DNA of 8,914 bases from Synergistaceae bacterium (lineage in GTDB: Bacteria; Synergistota; Synergistia; Synergistales; Aminobacteriaceae): contig JALHFZ010000070.1 in the NCBI GenBank assembly GCA_022837505.1, positions 1 through 8,914 on the forward strand, in the 5' to 3' direction. Shown here piece by piece: positions 1 to 5,365 of this stretch. Both the position numbers and the translations under genes were made by a program. The first letter of the stretch is position 1, and each line of letters begins with the position of its first letter. Under the pieces are notes generated by a model. That model did no database searches and was not told where the DNA came from. It worked only from the letters and a program-made list of their open reading frames with translations.

Positions 1-50
1 CAACTCCCAGATATTCTTAAAAAATTTTGTGCACTTCAATTCGAGGGTTG

Positions 51-851
51 CTAAATTCTTTTTTCTGTAAGGTATTTCCAAAACCTTTTGGGCATAAAGT
101 TGCGCTGCAAGGTGGGGTTTAAACGCTCCGAAATGGCTATGGAGCGGAAATACTCCCGCCACATCTCGCGGTAATCATCCTCGTTTTCATGCTCCATTTC
201 CACGCTCAGCTTCCCGCTATCCCGTGAAAAAGCCGGTGCGTTGATGGTTATTTGCTCAACCCTTTTGCCGTGATAGTGAAATCCGTAATCCCTCAAGGTG
301 TCGTAAATAGCCCATTGCTGATCGGCAAAGCGATGTTTGAAATGTCCCACTGCCAAGGGCAGCACATCGTATTTCGGGGCAAAGGGAGCAAAGTATATCC
401 CATCGGCCGACCTTTCGAAACGGATGAACATCAGCACCCTTTGTACTTCGCGAAGCACCCTGCGGTCGAGCTTGTGAATCTGTAGTACGAACGAATTGCC
501 CAGGTCGGCCATGATGGGCCTTTTCTGAAAGAAGAGTTCGCGTGCATATTGCAGGATGAGTATTTCAACATTGTCGCTTTGCGACAGAAAGGCATGGAGG
601 AGCTGCTCGCAGGTGGTTTTTCCGCCGTAGCGCTCAATGCCATTCAGCACCCTTTGGGCCATCACATCGTCGGTTTCAACGGTGTGGGTGGTGGCAAAAA
701 GCAATCGTTGCCCCTGAGGACGGAGGATGACATCGGGATATTCCTTGCGCCGGAAAGCGTGGAATATGGCCGTGAGCAACCCTGCAAAAGTGCCATCGTA
801 GAGGTACTCAAGCATTTGCCTGTTTAACCTGGTTGTATTGTATCCTACCAT
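51..851 (-). CDS. TIGR03915/DUF4130-family putative DNA metabolism protein
   Basis: A 266-residue protein whose opening (MLEYLYDGTFAGLLTAIF from residue 13) and C-terminal part (REMWREYFRSIAISERLNPTLQRNFMPKRFW, here about residues 229-258, of the DUF4130 type) match the family called 'probable DNA metabolism protein'. The family is found almost only next to the radical-SAM/HhH gene that lies immediately upstream here, and in some bacteria it is fused to a UdgX-type uracil-DNA glycosylase; no glycosylase domain is present in this copy. The biochemical role is unknown; a DNA repair or modification function is inferred from that association. The ATG at 849-851 overlaps the end of the upstream gene (ATGGTAG, 7 bp), which suggests translational coupling, but the ATG at 813-815 (residue 13) agrees better with the usual family start. 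The stop is TAG at 51-53. Base composition is lower in GC than everything right of 1650. Confidence 0.85.
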   Translation of the reverse strand: MVGYNTTRLNRQMLEYLYDGTFAGLLTAIFHAFRRKEYPDVILRPQGQRLLFATTHTVETDDVMAQRVLNGIERYGGKTTCEQLLHAFLSQSDNVEILILQYARELFFQKRPIMADLGNSFVLQIHKLDRRVLREVQRVLMFIRFERSADGIYFAPFAPKYDVLPLAVGHFKHRFADQQWAIYDTLRDYGFHYHGKRVEQITINAPAFSRDSGKLSVEMEHENEDDYREMWREYFRSIAISERLNPTLQRNFMPKRFWKYLTEKRI

Positions 852-1645
852 AGGCTCAGCTGATGGGCGTTGGGAAGTGATTGCTTGCGCAAATCCATGG
901 TTAGCATCGAACGTACCCTTTCGGGTTGAAGTTCCTGAATGGTTGCGGTGGGTAGTTCGTGGCAGGTGATGAAATACTGAGCCCTTTTCATCACCACGCC
1001 GATTTTGCGCAGGTGATGCGAATTTAGCTTTCTGAACCTTCTGGCAGCCAGTATCATCTTGGCACTTTTTGGGCCAACTCCAGGTATGCGCAGCAGCATG
1101 TGGTGATCGGCGCTATTCACATCAATGGGAAAAATATGAGGGTTCCTGAGGGCATAAGACAGTTTGGGGTCAACGCTCAAATCCAAATCGGGATGGGCAT
1201 CGTTCACAATCTCATCCACGCTGAAATGGTAGAAACGCATCAGCCAATCGGACTGGTAAAGCCGGTTTTCGCGTTTCAGCGGTGGCGCTGTAATGGCTGG
1301 CAACCTGCTGTCGTACAGGTTTGTGGGGTTGTATCCGGAGTAGTAAACGCGTTTCAGGTTTTGCGTGGCATACAGGTTCCCGGCAAGCGAGAGTATTTGT
1401 CTGTCGCTATCGGGGGTTGCGCCAATGATAAGCTGTGTGCTTTGCCCTGCAGGGGCAAAAAGGGGCGTATGCCTATATATCCTGCGCTCTTCCTTGTATT
1501 GCACTATGCCCTCTTTGATAAGCGACATGGGCGACAGAACGCTGGGGTAGTCCTTCTCGGGAGCCAGCATTTTCAGGTTACCTTCACTGGGAATCTCAAT
1601 GTTGACGCTGAGCCTGTCGGCATAGAGGGCTGCTTCCTTCACCAG
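845..1645 (-). CDS. Radical-SAM putative DNA modification/repair protein (TIGR03916-like), 5'-truncated
   Basis: About 267 residues of the C-terminal part of a protein normally a little over 400 residues long. The first recognisable stretch (VKEAALYADRLSVNIEIPSE) is the end of the radical-SAM barrel. The N-terminal CxxxCxxC motif that binds the [4Fe-4S] cluster is missing, so this copy as read could not be an active radical-SAM enzyme. Near position 1060-1098 it has a helix-hairpin-helix DNA-binding motif (IPGVGPKSAKMILAARRF), which supports a DNA substrate. Leftward (C-terminally) the gene is intact and ends in TAG at 845-847, overlapping the start of the next gene. The apparent GTG start at 1640-1642 is not credible: homology begins in mid-domain, and the frame beyond 1645 enters the reverse strand of an unrelated transporter gene and soon stops. 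Truncation by the junction at about 1645 explains this. Confidence 0.85.
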   Translation of the reverse strand: MVKEAALYADRLSVNIEIPSEGNLKMLAPEKDYPSVLSPMSLIKEGIVQYKEERRIYRHTPLFAPAGQSTQLIIGATPDSDRQILSLAGNLYATQNLKRVYYSGYNPTNLYDSRLPAITAPPLKRENRLYQSDWLMRFYHFSVDEIVNDAHPDLDLSVDPKLSYALRNPHIFPIDVNSADHHMLLRIPGVGPKSAKMILAARRFRKLNSHHLRKIGVVMKRAQYFITCHELPTATIQELQPERVRSMLTMDLRKQSLPNAHQLSLW

Positions 1646-1657
1646 CCTGCTGCTGGC
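1640..1657. other. Chimeric or recombination junction between two genomes
   Basis: The minus-strand radical-SAM reading frame loses homology here and the plus-strand TctA reading frame gains it, so both genes are cut at the same place. Base composition changes from moderate to high GC across the point. The exact spot holds a small inverted repeat, CCAGC (1642-1646) and GCTGG (1652-1656) around a 5-base loop. Such a repeat could favour template switching or assembly joining. No inverted terminal repeats, integrase gene or target duplication is visible, so a mobile-element boundary is not supported. Confidence 0.75.
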
Positions 1658-2021
1658 CCCCTATTTCGCCCGAGTCACCTCCACCCCCAACGCCCTGCTC
1701 ATCCCGGGGATCGCCATCCTCTCCGTGATAGGCAGCTATGCCATGAACAACAACCTCTTCGACGTCTGGCTGATGATCGGCTTCGGCGTCGCGGGGTACT
1801 TCCTCGAGAAGGGGGGGTTCTCCACGGGGGCCCTCGTCCTCGGGCTGATTCTCGGCCCCATCGCCGAGCTGGGCTTCGGCCAGTCCCTTCTCATGTCGGC
1901 GGGCTCACCCCTGATCTTCTTCGAGCGCCCCCTGTGCATTCTTCTGTGGGTGATCACCCTTCTTCTGATGATCCCCGCTTTCACCGGAACCCTGAAAAAA
2001 AGCAAAAACAAGGTGGACTGA
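1644..2021 (+). CDS. Tripartite tricarboxylate transporter TctA-type permease, C-terminal fragment
   Basis: About 125 residues that match the end of the large membrane subunit of TTT-family carriers, which import citrate or other carboxylates with a periplasmic TctC-type binding protein and the small TctB subunit. Visible hallmarks are the SYAMNNNLFDVWLMIGFGVAGYFLEKGGF segment and the following LVLGLILGPIAE motif, then an FFERPLCILLW membrane segment and a short basic tail. The family is normally about 500 residues, so roughly three quarters is absent; the frame stays open to 1626 but residues before about 1644 belong to the other side of the junction. The GTG at 1725 is only an internal codon. 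No TctB or TctC gene is in the window. The substrate cannot be inferred from this part. Confidence 0.85.
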   Translation, partial: SLLLAPYFARVTSTPNALLIPGIAILSVIGSYAMNNNLFDVWLMIGFGVAGYFLEKGGFSTGALVLGLILGPIAELGFGQSLLMSAGSPLIFFERPLCILLWVITLLLMIPAFTGTLKKSKNKVD

Positions 2022-2023
2022 AA

Positions 2024-2056
2024 AAAGGGCCGGCAGCCGGAAGGGGCCGGTCCTTT
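2024..2056 (+). terminator. Hairpin terminator after the TctA gene
   Basis: A 10-bp stem (AAAGGGCCGG at 2024-2033 with CCGGTCCTTT at 2047-2056, one G-U pair) and a 13-base loop begins right after the TGA stop at 2019-2021. The 3' arm ends in only three T residues before CAAC, so it is a GC-strong stem with a weak U-tract. It separates the transporter gene from mgtE. Confidence 0.5.
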
Positions 2057-2080
2057 CAACAGATATGTTCCGCCAGGGGT

Positions 2081-2100
2081 TTTGCCGAAAAATCGGCGAA
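2081..2100 (+). other. Small hairpin directly upstream of the mgtE ribosome binding site
   Basis: TTTGCCGA (2081-2088) pairs with TCGGCGAA (2093-2100) across an AAAA loop: eight base pairs with one G-U. It ends one base before the GGAAGGA Shine-Dalgarno sequence of mgtE (2101-2107). It may stabilise the leader or tune initiation. It is too small to be a magnesium riboswitch. Confidence 0.35.
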
Positions 2101-2117
2101 GGAAGGAAATAAAGGCT

Positions 2118-3464
2118 ATGCTAAAAAAACTTTTTGAAAGCGTGGAGAAACTCTTTGAACGGAAGCAGTTCAAGAGTCTGAAGGAACTGCTCAGCACCAT
2201 GGAGCCCGCGGATATCGCCGAGGTGCTCGCCGAAAAAACGCCCGGCGAGCGGGTTTTTCTCTTCCGCCTGCTTCCCAAGGACCTCGCCATCGAGGTCTTC
2301 GAATTTATTGAAGGGCCTGAGCGGGAGGAGCTTCTCGGCAGCTTCACCGACACGGAAGCGGCAGCAATCATCGAAGAGATGTCAGACGATGACCGGACAG
2401 CCCTCTTCGATGAGCTTCCCGCCAAAACAGTCAAGAAACTGCTGGCCCAGCTCTCTCCGGAAGAGCGGAAGCTCGCCAACGCTCTTCTGAACTACCCGGA
2501 TGATTCAGCCGGGCGGATCATGACCCCGGAGTTTATCGACCTGAAGGAATCCATGTCGGCCTCCCAGGCCCTTGACCGCATCCGGGCCACTGCCGCCAAA
2601 AAGGAGACCATATATACCACCTTCGTCATGAGCCCAGAAAGAAAGCTGTTGGGAACTGTCAAGATTGAGGACCTCATCCTTGCCGCGCCGGGGACGCCGA
2701 TCACGGAGATCATGGACAACAACCCGGTTTCCCTGGTTACTTCCACCGACCAGGAAGGGGCCGCCAGGGCCATGGCCCGGTACGATCTTCAGACCATCCC
2801 GGTGGTGGACAAGGAAAATCGACTCGTGGGCATTCTCACTTCCGATGACATTCTCGACGTCGTTCAGGAAGAGGCCACGGAAGACTTCGAACGGATGGCG
2901 GGCATCCGCCCTCTCGACGAGGGGTATCTCAATGCGGGGCTCTTCAAACTTACGGGAAAGAGGCTGACCTGGCTTCTCGTCTGCATCGTCACCCAGGCCT
3001 TCTCCTCCCAGATTCTGAAGCATTACTCCTTCGCGCTGGAAAGCGTGGTTGCCCTGGCTTTTTTCATCCCCATGCTCATCGATACGGGAGGAAATACGGG
3101 CACTCAGTCCGCAACGCTGGTCATCCGGGGAATTACCCTCGGCGAGATCAAGGCGAAAGACCTCGGCCGGGTTCTTCTGAAGGAGATCATCTCCGGCCTT
3201 CTGCTGGGGTGCGTCCTCGGAGGGCTTGCCTTTCTCCGCGCCCGGATGATGGGCGACGGCGCAGGACTGCCCCTCACTGTGGCATTCTCCGTTCTGGCGG
3301 TGGTGATGATGGGCAACCTTGTAGGGGTAATTCTTCCCTTCGTTGCGACCAAGCTGAAGCTTGACCCCGCCATCATGTCGGGCCCCTTCATCACGACTGT
3401 GGTGGATATAATGGGACTTCTCGTCTATTTCGAGCTTGCCCGGAGGATTCTCAACCTGGGCTAG
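2118..3464 (+). CDS. mgtE: Magnesium transporter MgtE
   Basis: A 448-residue MgtE, the usual length for this Mg2+-gated inner-membrane Mg2+ channel. The order of domains is complete: an acidic helical N domain (residues about 1-128, with repeated MEPADIAEVL / LLPKDLAIEV / MSDDDRTALF units), tandem CBS domains (about 133-255, with TIPVVDKENRLVGILTSDDILD), a connecting helix and five membrane segments (about 275-448). Key pore motifs are present: DTGGNTGTQS from Asp322, and TTVVDIMGL with Asp430, which matches the pore aspartate (Asp432) of the Thermus thermophilus protein. I chose ATG 2118 because it has GGAAGGA at 2101-2107 and gives the family N-terminus MLKKLFE; the in-frame TTG at 2082 lies inside a hairpin. 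It has its own leader after the upstream terminator. No gene follows on this strand before the converging gene at 3478. Confidence 0.97.
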   Translation: MLKKLFESVEKLFERKQFKSLKELLSTMEPADIAEVLAEKTPGERVFLFRLLPKDLAIEVFEFIEGPEREELLGSFTDTEAAAIIEEMSDDDRTALFDELPAKTVKKLLAQLSPEERKLANALLNYPDDSAGRIMTPEFIDLKESMSASQALDRIRATAAKKETIYTTFVMSPERKLLGTVKIEDLILAAPGTPITEIMDNNPVSLVTSTDQEGAARAMARYDLQTIPVVDKENRLVGILTSDDILDVVQEEATEDFERMAGIRPLDEGYLNAGLFKLTGKRLTWLLVCIVTQAFSSQILKHYSFALESVVALAFFIPMLIDTGGNTGTQSATLVIRGITLGEIKAKDLGRVLLKEIISGLLLGCVLGGLAFLRARMMGDGAGLPLTVAFSVLAVVMMGNLVGVILPFVATKLKLDPAIMSGPFITTVVDIMGLLVYFELARRILNLG

Positions 3465-3477
3465 ACCGGCCCATCCC

Positions 3478-4500
3478 CTATTTTTCCAGCTTCATGTCCC
3501 CGGCCCGGATCAATTTTCTCCTCCTCAAAAACTCAGAGAAAAGCAGCGTGAGAAGGGCGGGAAGAATAAAGTGAAGGACGGCTATTCCGGGCCAGGCCTT
3601 TGACCCCATGACCGCCAGGGTGGAGACCTGCCCTACAAGGCCGCTCGTGCCCATCCCGGCGCCAACGCTGCTGTTCTCCATGCGGAACAGAACAGTGGAG
3701 AGAGGGCCGAGCAGGGCTGCGGCAGCCGTGGGAGGCACCCAGATCCATGGGTTTTTGATGATGTTGGGAACCTGAATCATGGAGGTCCCCAGCCCCTGGG
3801 CGAGGAGGCCCCCGACGCCGTTTTCCCGGTAGCTCGCCACGGCAAATCCGATCATCTGACAGCAGCACCCCACGGTGGAGGCCCCGGCGGCCAGGCCGGA
3901 GAGGCCAAGGGAGATAGAGAGGGCGGCGCTGCTTATGGGAAGGGTGAGGATGAGCCCCATGGCTACGGAGAGGATTATCCCCATGGGGATGGGGTGAAGG
4001 GTGGTGGCACTATTGATTCCGCTGCCGATCCAGTACATCATCCGGGCGATGGCGGGACCGGCGAATATCCCCGCAGCTCCCCCCACGAGGATGGTCCCCG
4101 CCGGCACGAGGACGATGTCCACTCCGGTCTTCCCGGCAATGTGCCGGGAGAATTCTGCCCCCGCCCAGGAGGCTATAAAGGCGCCCACGGGCTCACCGAT
4201 CGCTACAGTCACGCCGGCGGGCGCAAAGATGAAGGTTCCGGCCCCCACTGCGCCGGCGATGAGGGATGAAAAGATCCCGAGGGGGGGAGCGCCGAGGGAG
4301 AAGGCAACTCCCGCCCCGATGGCGGGCCCCATGAGAAGCTGGGCCGTTCTGCCGAAAAGAGAAACGGCGGGGAGGGAGAGCAGGTCCCCCGTCTGGCGGA
4401 GGATGAGCCCGATGATGAGGGAGGAGAAGAGGCCCAGGGCCATGCCGTTTGAGACCTTCATGAGATAGGTTCGGAACGAAAAAGAGGCCTTAGGAGCCAT
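3478..4500 (-). CDS. PTS EIIC-like (PTS_EIIC_2 family) membrane protein; candidate niacin-related transporter
   Basis: A 340-residue, very hydrophobic protein with about eight to ten membrane segments, rich in Gly/Ala. It resembles the EIIC_2 group of phosphotransferase-type membrane proteins (also related to the PfoR group), e.g. VGAFIASWAGAEF, STVGCCCQMIGFAVAS and NPWIWVPPTAAAALLGP. It has no IIA or IIB domain, and no EI, HPr, IIA or IIB gene is nearby, so true PEP-dependent sugar uptake is doubtful. It is transcribed in the same direction as niaR, 50 bp downstream of it, but has its own predicted promoter and a 28-bp palindrome over the likely transcription start. That arrangement points to control by the niacin sensor and therefore to a possible role in niacin or precursor transport; this is inference. 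Start ATG 4498-4500 is preceded by an AGGCAGG-like ribosome site. The gene converges with mgtE, with a 13-bp gap. Confidence 0.8.
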   Translation of the reverse strand: MAPKASFSFRTYLMKVSNGMALGLFSSLIIGLILRQTGDLLSLPAVSLFGRTAQLLMGPAIGAGVAFSLGAPPLGIFSSLIAGAVGAGTFIFAPAGVTVAIGEPVGAFIASWAGAEFSRHIAGKTGVDIVLVPAGTILVGGAAGIFAGPAIARMMYWIGSGINSATTLHPIPMGIILSVAMGLILTLPISSAALSISLGLSGLAAGASTVGCCCQMIGFAVASYRENGVGGLLAQGLGTSMIQVPNIIKNPWIWVPPTAAAALLGPLSTVLFRMENSSVGAGMGTSGLVGQVSTLAVMGSKAWPGIAVLHFILPALLTLLFSEFLRRRKLIRAGDMKLEK

Positions 4501-4513
4501 GAAAATCGCCTGC

Positions 4514-4541
4514 CTTTACAGATGTATTGACACCTGTAAAG
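4514..4541. promoter_or_regulatory. 28-bp palindromic operator, predicted NiaR binding site
   Basis: The half-sites are CTTTACAGATGT (4514-4525) and ACACCTGTAAAG (4530-4541), whose reverse complement is CTTTACAGGTGT: 11 of 12 positions agree, with a 4-base spacer. A symmetric site fits a dimeric HTH repressor. It starts inside the -10 box of the predicted promoter of the EIIC-like gene and spans the expected start point, so bound protein would block transcription. NiaR is encoded immediately upstream, hence the assignment. It rests on position and symmetry; no comparison with a NiaR motif matrix was possible. Confidence 0.65.
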
Positions 4542-4568
4542 TATATCCCTTTATTCCTCTGCCGCCAA
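4540..4568 (-). promoter_or_regulatory. Predicted sigma-70-type promoter for the EIIC-like gene
   Basis: Read on the minus strand: -35 TTGGCG (4568-4563), 17-bp spacer, -10 TATACT (4545-4540). The -35 lies in the last codons of niaR. The -10 shares two bases with the palindrome. The expected transcription start falls near 4530-4534, about 30 bases before the ATG at 4500. Confidence 0.55.
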
Positions 4569-5075
4569 GTAGTCTCTTTCCCTCAGCCTGGTGAGAATTT
4601 TTCTCCATGACCTCTCGTCGGGAACCTGTATTCTGTGCAGATGGACACCCCCGGTGAGAGAGGCAAGGGGCTCTCCTCCGCTTTCCCTCATTTTCTCCAT
4701 GAAGTGATGAACATCCCTTTTCGTGGCGAGCATGAGGCTTCCTGTGATCTCCCCGTAGAGGGGGTGCTCGACGATGACGTTCAGCACCCGAGCTCCCTCT
4801 TCTATTAAAATAAGAAGCTCTTCCTCCATGGAGGGAAAATCATTATGCCTGGTGGCCACGGTCTTCATAAGCCCAGCGGTCTGGTCGGGCTGCACGGCAA
4901 GATACCCCTGGGGCGTCGCCACGAGGGCTGCCCCCTCCGCCCGGAGAAGAGCGAGGTCCTGTACGATCACCTGGCGGCTCACCTCAAAGCGGGAGGCGAG
5001 CTCAGCCCCCTTCAGAGGCTCTCCGCTCCCCTCAAGCAGCCGGGCAATCTCCTTGCGCCGTTCGGCGCTTTTCAT
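4551..5075 (-). CDS. niaR: Niacin-responsive transcriptional repressor NiaR (HTH_11 + 3H domain)
   Basis: A 174-residue protein with the full NiaR/YrxA plan. The N-terminal winged helix (about residues 5-60) has a clear recognition region, ELASRFEVSRQVIVQDLALLRAEG. The C-terminal 3H ligand domain (about 75-170) carries the expected histidines in ATRHNDF (His77), VEHPLYGEI (His104), DVHHFMEKM (His123/124) and GGVHLHRI (His145, His147). His77, Glu85, His145 and His147 correspond to the metal ligands described for Thermotoga maritima TM1602. Proteins of this family use nicotinic acid as co-repressor and control NAD synthesis, salvage or niacin uptake genes. Start ATG 5073-5075 has AGGGGGAG seven bases upstream. 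The gene is followed by the EIIC-like gene with an operator-like palindrome between them, so that gene is the likely local target. No nad or pnc gene is in the window. Confidence 0.93.
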   Translation of the reverse strand: MKSAERRKEIARLLEGSGEPLKGAELASRFEVSRQVIVQDLALLRAEGAALVATPQGYLAVQPDQTAGLMKTVATRHNDFPSMEEELLILIEEGARVLNVIVEHPLYGEITGSLMLATKRDVHHFMEKMRESGGEPLASLTGGVHLHRIQVPDERSWRKILTRLRERDYLAAEE

Positions 5076-5110
5076 GGATCACTCCCCCTTTCACACTCCG
5101 GGCTCTTCTT

Positions 5111-5138
5111 TCTGAGAGAACGGGATTCTCTCCTCAGA
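5111..5138. other. Hairpin in the niaR leader
   Basis: TCTGAGAGAA (5111-5120) pairs with TTCTCTCCTCAGA (5126-5138) across a CGGGA loop, with a 3-base bulge in the second arm. It lies 35 bp before the niaR ATG and just downstream of a TATAAA (minus strand, 5145-5140) that could be a -10 box, though no good -35 accompanies it. It may be an RNA leader structure or an operator; it does not resemble the CTTTACAGRTGT palindrome. Confidence 0.35.
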
Positions 5139-5210
5139 ATTTATACCCCCGGAATATTTTTATGCTACCATATCTGATGTAAACCGATTACGCCATAAGG
5201 AGGCAATGCC

Positions 5211-5363
5211 ATGAAAAACTACAGAAATCATCCCCACCTCGATACAAAAGAACGAAAATGTGCCGGGAACTTCAGGGCCGCCCTATCCTCACCCTTCGGG
5301 AGCACCATGATCCCGGCCTGCGCGAAGGCCGGCGGGGATTCCACCGGCCCAAGGAGGATCTGA
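5211..5363 (+). CDS. Possible 50-residue leader ORF before the S9 peptidase
   Basis: ATG 5211 is preceded by a perfect AAGGAGG (5197-5203) with a 7-base gap. The frame is open for 50 codons and ends in TGA at 5361-5363, two bases before the peptidase ATG. The predicted peptide begins MKNYRNHPHLDTKERKC and is basic, with no signal sequence or membrane segment and no family I recognise. Its last third is encoded by a GC-rich hairpin (5309-5340), so the codons there may be constrained by structure rather than by protein. It could be a leader peptide coupling translation to the peptidase, the remnant of an older gene, or chance. The strong ribosome site is the main argument for it. Confidence 0.35.
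   Translation: MKNYRNHPHLDTKERKCAGNFRAALSSPFGSTMIPACAKAGGDSTGPRRI
5309..5340 (+). other. GC-rich hairpin before the S9 peptidase ribosome site
   Basis: GATCCCGGCCT (5309-5319) pairs with AGGCC...GGGGATT (5326-5340) across a GCGCGA loop, with a 3-base bulge in the second arm. It lies 13 bases before the AAGGAGG site of the peptidase gene and inside the short ORF. It resembles small dispersed palindromes common between genes. Ribosomes translating the short ORF would unfold it. Confidence 0.45.
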
Positions 5364-5365
5364 CC

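Noticed and set aside
2082..2117. TTG start giving a 12-residue longer MgtE
   Set aside because: The TTG lies in a hairpin without a ribosome site; ATG 2118 has GGAAGGA and fits the family length.
1100..2137. A 345-codon plus-strand open frame that crosses the junction
   Set aside because: It is the reverse-strand shadow of the radical-SAM gene continued into an alternate frame of the TctA gene; no family resemblance and Arg/Pro/His-rich composition.
3457..3473. Terminator between converging mgtE and the EIIC-like gene (TGGGC/GCCCA)
   Set aside because: Only 5 bp of stem overlapping the mgtE stop codon, with a poor T-run starting eight bases later; too weak to annotate.
5166..5185. A NiaR-like half-site (GTTTACATCAGAT on the minus strand) upstream of niaR
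   Set aside because: It shares TTTACA with the palindrome but has shifted spacing and no second half; not convincing as an autoregulatory site.
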